Under the pieces are notes generated by a model. The model had not been told where the DNA came from, searched no databases, and was given only the letters and a program-made list of their open reading frames with translations. From Candidatus Bathyarchaeota archaeon B26-2 (GTDB taxonomy: Archaea > Thermoproteota > Bathyarchaeia > Bathyarchaeales > B26-1): a DNA stretch of 53,388 nucleotides. The stretch spans positions 1 through 53,388 of the forward strand of contig LUCE01000003.1 of the NCBI GenBank assembly GCA_001593935.1. The letters run 5' to 3'. A program made the position numbers and the translations under genes. Below, one piece after another: positions 31,001-39,582 of this stretch; within the stretch, counting starts at the first letter, position 1; every line of letters begins with the position of its first letter.

Positions 31001-31871
31001 CTGGCGGTATACCGGAAGCCTCGTTGTTGAAGTACGTCGTGACGTGGTACTGTAGGAGCTCCGAGAGGTCTTGAATTATGAGGGTTGGCGCCCCAGCCTC
31101 TATGTTCTCCTTTAGACGCTGGTTTATCCTCGTTATATCGACGAGCTTATGGGTTAAGTCGTCCTCGGAACGGATACCTGACTCCAAAGTTATCGAGGGC
31201 CTAACATAAACCGGAGGAACGGGAAGAACCTGAAGTATCATCCACTCCGGCCTAGCATGATCAGGATCGAAACCGATCAACCTTAAGTCGTCGTCAGGTA
31301 TCCTCTCAAACCTCTCCCTGATCATGTTGGCGGTTAGGCGTTGGGCCCCCTCCTCGAGGTACTCGCGGAAGATCGTGGGCTTCTCGAATTCTATCTTGTA
31401 CTGTTCAGCTCCGCAGTGGGGACACTCTCTATTCCCCTTGGCTTCTCTGAGCACATCCTCGTAGAAGGAGTTTGGGACGCTGCCCATAACTTCCTTAACG
31501 TGGTTTATCCGATCCTTTATCTCGCCGATCCTCTTGTCGGAGAGGAGGATGCGTCCACAGTTTCTGCATGTCGCTTGGAGGAGGCTGTATATGACTTTTG
31601 TAAACTCGACGTGTATGACTGGGACCGCCAGTTCGATGTGTCCGAAGTGGCCTGGACAACCGGCGGCTGTGTTTCCGCAGGTTCTGCAGCGCTGTCTAGG
31701 TTCTAGGGTTCCAAGCCTACCGTCCATCAAACCGGACGTTATGGCTGCTCCATCCTCATCGTACGTGTCCGCTGTCTGTATCTCGACGACTGAGAGCCTA
31801 CGTATCTCTTGAGGGGAGAGCATCCCGAACGTTATCTCGTCGATTATCTTGTAGACTTCCTCATAAGCCAT
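28014..31871 (-). CDS. rpoA: DNA-directed RNA polymerase subunit A, unsplit (A' and A'' fused)
   Basis: [15 protein letters not shown] catalytic loop and [31 protein letters not shown] (A'') in one 1285-aa ORF. Confidence 0.98.
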   Translation of the reverse strand: [1285 protein letters not shown]

Positions 31872-31873
31872 GA

Positions 31874-34800
31874 CTAAGCCCTCTCCTTCAACCTAAGACG
31901 TGGAGATACACACAGGCTCATCAGCTCCTGTAAGAGGAGCTTAAAGGCATATGAGACTACAACCGGGGAGACGTGGCCCTTATCCCCACAGATTCGGCAG
32001 ACATACTTGCGCTGCTTCAAGTCGTAGTAGGCGTAGTATCCGCAGTTCTCACAGACGTATAGGACGTACTTGTCAGACTCTTCTAGGAGGCGGTCCCGGA
32101 GGAGCATAGCAGCCCCATGCCCAATCAAGCAGTCGCGTTCCATCTCGCCGAACCTAAGTCCTCCCCCACGGGCTCTCCCTTCAGTCGGCTGCCTCGTCAA
32201 CATCTGAACTTGGCCTCTAGCCCTAGCGTGAATCTTGTCTGCAACCATGTGGTGAAGCTTCTGGTAATAGACGAGCCCTATGAAGATGTCGGCTACGAAC
32301 TTCTCCCCTGTGATCCCGTTGTACATGACCTCCCTACCCGTGTGGCTGAAGCCCAACTCGACGAGCATACGTTTTATCTCTTCAGGCCTCTCGTTGGCGA
32401 ACGCCGTTCCGTCGACGGGTGTACCCCTCATGGCCGAGACCTTGCCAGCCATGGACTCCAAGAACTGGCCTATAGTCATCCTCGACGGTATGGCGTGGGG
32501 GTTGATTATTATGTCTGGAACCATTCCGTTCGCGCTGAAGGGCATATCCTCCTGCGGGACGATCATGCCTATTACCCCTTTCTGTCCGTGGCGAGACGCG
32601 AACTTGTCGCCCAGCTCCGGGACGCGTTGATCCCTTATCCTAACCTTGACGAGTTTGTTTCCCTCGTTGGTCTCGGTTATGAAGACGGCGTCCACCACTC
32701 CTTTCTCGGAAGGCCTCATATCGATCGATGAGTCTCTCATGGTTGGACCTCTAACCTCGAACTCCTTATACTCCTCGAGGAATCTGGGTGGGCTCATCCT
32801 CCCTATGAGAACGTCTCCGCCCGAGACGGCTGACTCGGGGCCGACGACTCCGTCGGCCTCTAGGAGCCGGTAATACTGTTCACCTCTGTACCCTCTCACC
32901 CCTGCCTCCGGTATGACGAGGCGGTCTCTCAACCCGCCGAGGTACTGCCGGCACTCAGCCTCATAGATTCTGTAGAAGGTGGACCTTGCCAGCCCTCGTT
33001 CTATGGATGCCTTATTGAAGATGAGGGCGTCCTCCATGTTGTACCCCTCAAAGGATAGGACGGCTACGACGCAGTTCTGTCCCGACGGCCTCAACTTGTA
33101 TCCCATGAACTCCATGGGCTTCGTCTCTACCAAGGGCTTCTGTGGATAGTGAATTATGTGCGACCTCGAGTCAACCCTCAAGGGAAAGTTTACGGCGTAT
33201 ATGCCCAAGGCCTGCTTCGACATAGCCGACTCGTAGGAGTTGCGCGGAGACTGGTTATGTTCGGGGTATGGAATGAGGGACGCACATATGCCTAAGATCG
33301 TGTAAGGAGCTATCTCCAAGTGGGTGTGTTCAGGGGTCAACTCCTCGGGCGTAAGCGCTATGTAAGTGTTCTCCTCCTCCTCGGCGTCGATGTACTCGAT
33401 TATGCCGTTCTTAATAAGGTCTTCCCATCCCCACTCCTTAGAACGAATCTTCTCCAAGTGTTCCCTAGTCAGCTTAGGAACACCGTTCTCGACGATTATA
33501 AGCGGCCTCCTCACACGGCCCTGATCACAGTTTATGCAGACCTCTTCTCTGACGCCGTGCTCCTTCGAGAGGTAAGCCACGTTGATCTCGGACGATATCT
33601 CGCCGTTTCTCCGGGCCCGTCTCAGCTCGTCGACGAGTTCCTTCGGGTTGATCGTGTAGCCGACTAGGCGGCCGTCTACAAAGACCTTTGTTCCTGAGAG
33701 TTTTAGGCTCTTGCTCGCCTCGTTGTATGGGATTACGCCCATGTAGTGGAGGAGCCTCTTAACCCTCTCGGGGTTCGTCCCGACCGAGATGGACGCGGAG
33801 AGGGCTAAGTTCTTCACGAGCCCGCAGTTTGACCCTTCAGGAGTCTCGTTGGGGCAGAGTCTACCCCAGTGGGTGGGGTGTAGGTCTCTAGCCTCGAAGT
33901 TGGGTTGACTTCGGCTGAGTGGGGACTGGAGCCTCCTCAAGTGGCTGAGCATAGAGATAGTGTTCGTCCGGTCTAGGAGCTGGGTTATGCCGACTTGTCC
34001 ACGTCCCCAGTTTCCAGTCGCCAAGGCGTGCTGGAGCTTCTCGGAAATTATGCCAGGCCTAACGGAGACAGAGACGCTTATCGACTGCCTCTTCGGCCCC
34101 ATCCTCTCGAGCTGATACTTTATGTCTCGACAGAGGTTTCTGAAGGCCATTCTGAAGAGGTCCGCTAGGAGGGGACCCGCGAGCTTCAGCCTCTTGTTCT
34201 TGAAGTGATCTTTATCGTCAGGCTTACGCATGCCCAGTTTGAGCTCGATTACCCTTAACGCCATCTCGCCTAGGAAGTAAGCCTTCTCTAGACGTTTCTC
34301 CCTGGTTCTCCCTATATGAGGCAGGAAGTTCCTATCGATTATGTTCTCAGCTTTACTGAAACGGTACTCTCTCGGTTGTCCGTGGGCGATTCTGTTCCCT
34401 ATGTACAGGATGGCCTCCTCTACGGTGTCGGCTCTCTTAACAGCCTCGTCGTCGAACGAACCCTCAAGCTCGCCTTGTATGGTTGGATCTACGGAGACGG
34501 CTTCAGCTATCTCGCGGTCCGACTCTAAGCCGAGGGCTCTCATAAGTATGACGAAGGGTATCTCCGCGGGTACTCCGGGAACCGAGACGTACATGGCTCC
34601 GTTCGGCTTCATCCTCAACCCGATGCGGGCTCTGAAGCCCACGGTCGTCGAGAAGACCTTAGCTTGATATACTGGGTTTACGCCCCTCTCGTCTACATCG
34701 ACGAGTATGCGGTTTGGAGCCAAGTCCTCTAGAGCCACTATCACTCTTTCAGAGCCGTTGATTATGAAGTATCCTCCCGGGTCTTCCGGGTCCTCACCCT

Positions 34801-35245
34801 GCCTTATCAGTTCCTCCCTAGAGAGGCCTGAGAGGAGACACCTGCTCGACTTGAGCATCGTCGGGAGGTCCCCAATATAAACGAGTTCGCTGTTGACCTC
34901 CCTGTCGCCGATGACTGTAGTCATCTCCAAGGAGAGGGGCATAGCGTAGGTTAGGTTGCGGAGCCGGGCCTCCATAGGATAGATCTCGTGGTATGTTCCG
35001 TCGACCTCGGTCACGTAGGGGTACTCGATCACGCCCCTGTCGACTTCCCTATATATGTAGATTCTTCCGAGCTTTATCTTGTACGGCTCCCCTGGAACAT
35101 CTATCTCGATCTCTCCAACCTCGTCGACTATCTCTTGGAGTCCGTGTTCGATGAAATCGTTGTAGGAGTCGAGGTGTTGTCTAACTAGGCCCTTCTCATC
35201 GAAGAAGGATTTCAAGAGTGTGAACGCGTTCTCTAAACTATACAA
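31874..35245 (-). CDS. rpoB: DNA-directed RNA polymerase subunit B, unsplit
   Basis: 1123 aa; GYNMEDALIFNKASIERGLARS; GDKFASRHGQKGVIG; C-terminal zinc ribbon CENCGYYAYYDLKQRKYVCRICG; TTG start. Confidence 0.98.
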   Translation of the reverse strand: MYSLENAFTLLKSFFDEKGLVRQHLDSYNDFIEHGLQEIVDEVGEIEIDVPGEPYKIKLGRIYIYREVDRGVIEYPYVTEVDGTYHEIYPMEARLRNLTYAMPLSLEMTTVIGDREVNSELVYIGDLPTMLKSSRCLLSGLSREELIRQGEDPEDPGGYFIINGSERVIVALEDLAPNRILVDVDERGVNPVYQAKVFSTTVGFRARIGLRMKPNGAMYVSVPGVPAEIPFVILMRALGLESDREIAEAVSVDPTIQGELEGSFDDEAVKRADTVEEAILYIGNRIAHGQPREYRFSKAENIIDRNFLPHIGRTREKRLEKAYFLGEMALRVIELKLGMRKPDDKDHFKNKRLKLAGPLLADLFRMAFRNLCRDIKYQLERMGPKRQSISVSVSVRPGIISEKLQHALATGNWGRGQVGITQLLDRTNTISMLSHLRRLQSPLSRSQPNFEARDLHPTHWGRLCPNETPEGSNCGLVKNLALSASISVGTNPERVKRLLHYMGVIPYNEASKSLKLSGTKVFVDGRLVGYTINPKELVDELRRARRNGEISSEINVAYLSKEHGVREEVCINCDQGRVRRPLIIVENGVPKLTREHLEKIRSKEWGWEDLIKNGIIEYIDAEEEENTYIALTPEELTPEHTHLEIAPYTILGICASLIPYPEHNQSPRNSYESAMSKQALGIYAVNFPLRVDSRSHIIHYPQKPLVETKPMEFMGYKLRPSGQNCVVAVLSFEGYNMEDALIFNKASIERGLARSTFYRIYEAECRQYLGGLRDRLVIPEAGVRGYRGEQYYRLLEADGVVGPESAVSGGDVLIGRMSPPRFLEEYKEFEVRGPTMRDSSIDMRPSEKGVVDAVFITETNEGNKLVKVRIRDQRVPELGDKFASRHGQKGVIGMIVPQEDMPFSANGMVPDIIINPHAIPSRMTIGQFLESMAGKVSAMRGTPVDGTAFANERPEEIKRMLVELGFSHTGREVMYNGITGEKFVADIFIGLVYYQKLHHMVADKIHARARGQVQMLTRQPTEGRARGGGLRFGEMERDCLIGHGAAMLLRDRLLEESDKYVLYVCENCGYYAYYDLKQRKYVCRICGDKGHVSPVVVSYAFKLLLQELMSLCVSPRLRLKERA

Positions 35246-35279
35246 TTACTATGTTCTCCTCCGTAAATTCGGTTTTTAG

Positions 35280-35355
35280 GTTCTCGGGCTGGGTTATCCC
35301 CCTGATTGGAGATTCCTCATGCGTGGAAGAGCTCTGTCCAGACATTCCCGAGAAC
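35280..35355 (-). other. Large stem-loop in the rpoB 5' leader region
   Basis: GTTCTCGGG (35280-35288) and CCCGAGAAC (35347-35355), 9 bp, with inner TTCC/GGAA and TGG..AGA/TCTCCA helices; ends about 35 nt before the rpoB start. Confidence 0.45.
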
Positions 35356-35717
35356 TTGATTTCGATTCCTCCGAGCCTTCATGAAGGTTGAAAGAATAAA
35401 AAAGTAGGGATATTAATAAACCTTACCATATTAGCCGTTGAAGAGAAGCCGTTGTAGCATACAAATAACGAGGTTTATGGATGGTTCTCGGCCTTCCGCT
35501 TAATATTACGCTCGATTGTTCATTGGAAGGAGTTTATAACTCTTAATGGATGTGTGTCGGCATGTAACGTAAATGTTTTTTGGTAGATGCTTTCTCTTCT
35601 TGGTTGACGGTTAGATTTATCTGGATAGGTTTAGGCCGCTCTTTTCCGGCGTGGATTGGGCTAGCGCGCGATTAGAGGAACGGACCTTAAAAATAACCTT
35701 ACTGAAGCGGTAACAAG

Positions 35718-36971
35718 TTAAGTTATGGAACGGAGCAGTTTAAGAGTCTCCTCGGTTATGATTTCAGCAGAGCCCTTAGCGAGAATAGTGGCTGAAGGTT
35801 CGTATCCTCCCTCATCGTAAGCTCGAGCTATCGGCACGTATCCTAAACCGCAGTCATTACAGTATCCCAGTGTAATCACGCCTTTAGCTTCCGGCGCGAT
35901 CTCGGTCAGTCTCCTTTTTATCTCTAAACCTATCTCCACAAAGGGTTCTCCAGGTATTCCAGCTATGTAGACCTCTCCAATTTTGAAAGCCTGAACCTCT
36001 GTCTTAACGGTTCCATCTTCTATGTCCCTTTCCTTGATGATTCTCAGTTTTCTGAAGTTCTCCTCTAGAGGTTCTTTTGGGAGGGCCTCTTCCCGTACGG
36101 GGAGATTTATCTCGGCTCTACATGCCTTTATCGGTTCACCTTCTATTGGGCTAGCTAACCTTGACGCTTTCAGAACTTCAGCTGCAAGGATGTAACCCAT
36201 TCTTTCAGGATCTTTCCAGCTTGGTGGGGGATAAAGCCTGTACTGGTTTGGATTTATGTTTCCGCAACATCCTTGAGCGAATAATGCTGTGCATTCCATT
36301 ATCTTCTCAATCATTCTTTGGGCGTAACCGGGATAGTCAGCTGAAATCTCTAAGGGGGCGCCTGCAGCAGTTGCATGACAAGTATAGTTGAAGATTACAG
36401 CGTGAACCCTCTCTTTAACCCTTGATAAGATCACATTTACACTTGGATCCACAGGGCCGAGGGGCTCGTCACTGTTTCCTATCGGCCTGATCACAACTCT
36501 CCCCTTAATCCTTACCCTTCTGTTGCTTCCAATACCCTCGGGGATAGAGCCCATGCCGAACAAGAGATTCGACTCGACCATTCTGTCATGAGCCATCTTA
36601 ACAAGTCCTACTATCTTTTTCTTCAGAACCTCAAGGTACGCTTCGTCAGGATTCTGAAGTTCGGGTTTTAGGTACGGCGTTACCCCCAATATTGGTCCGG
36701 AGTGAGTGTGAGAGCTATTTATGAGGATGTTGTTACCCGGTATTCCAACTTTTTCTTCTATCTCCCTCCGAATCCATTTTGTGTCTTCCCATCTGAAACC
36801 TATAGTGTCGGTTGTGACCAAAATAACTTCAGATCCATCAGACCCGAAGGCTACGGCTTTAGCGTATAATTCGTCATGGATTCCTTTAGAGGCTTCGGTT
36901 CTGCTGCTGTAACCTGCCTGCGGTACACCTACGGGAGGAGTTATATTAACTTTAGCAACTCCAACCTTCAA
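35718..36971 (-). CDS. Neutral/alkaline ceramidase-like (N-terminal domain) protein
   Basis: VGVAKVNITPPVGVPQAGYSSRTEASKGIHDELYAKAVAFGSDG; NSSHTHSGP; GCCGNINP; GYCNDCGLGYVP. Confidence 0.8.
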   Translation of the reverse strand: MKVGVAKVNITPPVGVPQAGYSSRTEASKGIHDELYAKAVAFGSDGSEVILVTTDTIGFRWEDTKWIRREIEEKVGIPGNNILINSSHTHSGPILGVTPYLKPELQNPDEAYLEVLKKKIVGLVKMAHDRMVESNLLFGMGSIPEGIGSNRRVRIKGRVVIRPIGNSDEPLGPVDPSVNVILSRVKERVHAVIFNYTCHATAAGAPLEISADYPGYAQRMIEKIMECTALFAQGCCGNINPNQYRLYPPPSWKDPERMGYILAAEVLKASRLASPIEGEPIKACRAEINLPVREEALPKEPLEENFRKLRIIKERDIEDGTVKTEVQAFKIGEVYIAGIPGEPFVEIGLEIKRRLTEIAPEAKGVITLGYCNDCGLGYVPIARAYDEGGYEPSATILAKGSAEIITEETLKLLRSIT

Positions 36972-37123
36972 AGCGCATCAGATAATAATAGAATTTTATG
37001 CTTTTAAAAACTGTTCCCAGCCACAACATTCTCAGCTAAGAGCCTACCACCTTATAGAAGTCTATCCTAGTTCTCCGAATCTTAGCGGGGAAAATCTTTA
37101 GGCTACATCTTCCACCTTGGATT

Positions 37124-38236
37124 CTACGTTCTCAGCGCGCTCCACCCGGCCTTGTAACCTTCATCATACATGGCTAGGATATTTCTCAACGGGGTGACGG
37201 TCTGTATGTTATGGCAAGGCGCAAGGATGTAGCCTCCTCCCCTACCTAAGATTCGGATGTTATCCCTAACCTCGCTACGGACATCCTCCTCCGTCCCGAA
37301 GGCCAGAGTGTACTGGTTATCCATCCCGCCGTGAAAAACAACCTTATCCCCGAAGTCTCTCTTCAACCCCTCGCGTTCCATGCCCCTACAGCGCCACTGG
37401 ATCGGGTTCAAGATATCGATCCCCGCCTCGATCATATCTGGGATTATCTCTCTTATAGCTCCGTCGCTGTGAAAGAAGGCGTAGGCTCCGTGGTGGTGGG
37501 CAAGGTCGATCATCCTCTTCATCCGGGGGATGAAGAACTCTCGGATGTGATCCGGTGAGTATAGGAGGCCCGTCTGGGAGCCGAAGTCTTCTGCGACGTA
37601 TGAGAGCATGATCATGCGTGGAGCAGCCTTGTAGATGAGTCTCGTGTTCTCGTAGCAGAAGTTGAAGAGCTTGTCGAGGCAGTAATGGACTATATCGGGG
37701 TTCTTTATGAGGTCGATGTATGCTTGGGCTTGACCCCTCAAGTTCTTATAGGTGAGGAAAGGCTCTGAGCCTCCACCCCTAATCGGGTAGTCTTCATACC
37801 CGGCTATCTGTTCCGGTATAACCGAGTAGTCGTATAGGTCTACGGTCGGCCAACTGTAGTTCCGTTTGATCTCGCCCACAGAACTGTACTTGGCCAGCGG
37901 GTGGTAGACGCACTCCCTGTAGACGCCCGAGCTCTCACCTCTCCCATACTTGATGTCCACGTAGCGACATCCGAAGATGTCGGAGTCCTTGGGGATTGGA
38001 GGCCCAACATACTTAGGTCCAACAGTTATCACGGCATCTATGTGGAGGCGTTGGAAGAGTTCCCTCTTACTTCTACATTTCAGATGAGCCATAAGCCTGC
38101 TTGTGACCTCGTCGGTGGCCCAGTAGTCCATGGGGACGCGGTCAAGCTTCCTACGCCTAAGAACGGCGAGCCAACGCTCCTTAGGAGTCATCTCATCCTC
38201 GAAGTTGACGGTTCCGTTTCTCAAGCCTCTCTTCAT
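37124..38236 (-). CDS. Uroporphyrinogen-decarboxylase (URO-D) superfamily protein, paralog 1
   Basis: MTPKERWLAVLRRRKLDRVPMDYW; HSDGAIREIIPDMIEAGIDILNPIQ. Confidence 0.85.
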   Translation of the reverse strand: MKRGLRNGTVNFEDEMTPKERWLAVLRRRKLDRVPMDYWATDEVTSRLMAHLKCRSKRELFQRLHIDAVITVGPKYVGPPIPKDSDIFGCRYVDIKYGRGESSGVYRECVYHPLAKYSSVGEIKRNYSWPTVDLYDYSVIPEQIAGYEDYPIRGGGSEPFLTYKNLRGQAQAYIDLIKNPDIVHYCLDKLFNFCYENTRLIYKAAPRMIMLSYVAEDFGSQTGLLYSPDHIREFFIPRMKRMIDLAHHHGAYAFFHSDGAIREIIPDMIEAGIDILNPIQWRCRGMEREGLKRDFGDKVVFHGGMDNQYTLAFGTEEDVRSEVRDNIRILGRGGGYILAPCHNIQTVTPLRNILAMYDEGYKAGWSALRT

Positions 38237-38257
38237 CTTGAAGCCTCTTCTCCCTTT

Positions 38258-39478
38258 TCATATCCGAATCGGATACTTGCCATACTCCTTCGCAGCCCTG
38301 TACATGGCCATGACGTTCTCAGGGGGAACGCCGGCCTGTATGTTGTGAACTTGGGTGAATATGAACCCTCCTCCCGGCGCCAAGTCTCCTATCCGCCTCT
38401 TAACTTCATCCTCCACGTCTCTGGGCCTCCCGAAGGGGAGAACGCTCTGGGTGTCGCATCCTCCGCCCCAGAAGGTTATCTTATCCCCAAACTCCTCTTT
38501 CAGCCTAGCTGTGTCCATCCCTTTGGCGCTGACTTGGACCGGGTTCAGTATGTCAACACCCATCTCGATGAGGTCAGGTATAAAATCGTAGACCGAACCG
38601 CATGTGTGGATGAAGAGGTAGGCCTCCACGTGCTCCTTTATGTAGCGGAAGAACCTTGCGTGTCGAGGCTTGACGACCTCCCTATAGACTCCGGGCGGAA
38701 TCTGGGGACCGTTCTGGGTTCCCAAGTCATCTCCCACTTGAACGATTTGGACGTAACCATCAACGATGGGCAGGACCTCTTTAAGCCTCTCTATCCGCGC
38801 ATCCACAAGCTTGTCGAGGAGGGCTCCTGCGAACTCTGGGTTCCTAATCAAGTCCATCAAGAAGTTGCTCCATCCCCTCAGCCCTTGAGCCCACTCGTAT
38901 ATGCCGCCGGCGTCGTTGAGCATGAGAGCGTAGTCGGTCTCTTCGTATAATCTCTTAACCCTTGAGCGGAGGCTCTCCAGCTCCTCCTCACATACAGGCG
39001 TATAGAAGTTGTAATCGTCGAGTTCCTCTATGGTCTCGACGTTCTCTAGGGGATGATAGACTCCGTCGAAGTAGTATCCGCCCTTGGGCATCTTGGAGAC
39101 TATGCGTCCTTCTTCGTCGCGGATAACTTTGGAGCCGTCTGGTAAGGTCTCAGGCTTGAAGTAGTCTGGATACTCGCACGGTGACCCGTCCGGAAGCCTG
39201 CCAGCCCACCAGCTCCTCGGCTCATGCATGGGAACCGGTAGGACATCGGCGCCTATAGTCTCCAAGACCTCGAGTTCAGGCTTGGCCAGCTGCTGGCCGA
39301 CATCGTATATCCGAGTTCTCCCACCTTTAATCCCCAAGTACTCTTTAAGCCTGTTGTAGGCTATGCCCATGATCCCTGTGGAGCGCATGCCTCCAAGGTC
39401 GATCGGAACCCTGTCCGGCTCCTCGTGCCTTAATGCCGTGAGAACCCTCTCTCTGTGGCTTAAACTGTCCGGCTTCAT
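38258..39478 (-). CDS. URO-D superfamily protein, paralog 2
   Basis: LSHRERVLTALRHEEPDRVPIDLGG; HTCGSVYDFIPDLIEMGVDILNPVQ; GGGCDTQSVLPFG. Confidence 0.87.
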   Translation of the reverse strand: MKPDSLSHRERVLTALRHEEPDRVPIDLGGMRSTGIMGIAYNRLKEYLGIKGGRTRIYDVGQQLAKPELEVLETIGADVLPVPMHEPRSWWAGRLPDGSPCEYPDYFKPETLPDGSKVIRDEEGRIVSKMPKGGYYFDGVYHPLENVETIEELDDYNFYTPVCEEELESLRSRVKRLYEETDYALMLNDAGGIYEWAQGLRGWSNFLMDLIRNPEFAGALLDKLVDARIERLKEVLPIVDGYVQIVQVGDDLGTQNGPQIPPGVYREVVKPRHARFFRYIKEHVEAYLFIHTCGSVYDFIPDLIEMGVDILNPVQVSAKGMDTARLKEEFGDKITFWGGGCDTQSVLPFGRPRDVEDEVKRRIGDLAPGGGFIFTQVHNIQAGVPPENVMAMYRAAKEYGKYPIRI

Positions 39479-39582
39479 CAGCAGTCGACCAACCGCAACC
39501 CCGCAAACCGATTTATACCCGCATTGATAATATTAGTTTTGGTGCTGAACTTAGGGCGATTCTGGAGGATGGAAGTTTGACT

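Noticed and set aside
32117-32731. 204-aa ORF antisense to rpoB
   Set aside because: It is fully embedded in conserved rpoB; a compositional artefact.
24936-35339. Identical 11-mer GAGCTCTGTCC in both structured intergenic elements (24936-24946 and 35329-35339)
   Set aside because: An 11-mer match is expected by chance many times in a 53-kb window, and the surrounding folds do not align.
37901-38950. 349-aa plus-strand ORF antisense to two URO-D genes
   Set aside because: It crosses the boundary of two well-supported genes, has no recognisable domain, and is explained by codon bias on the opposite strand.
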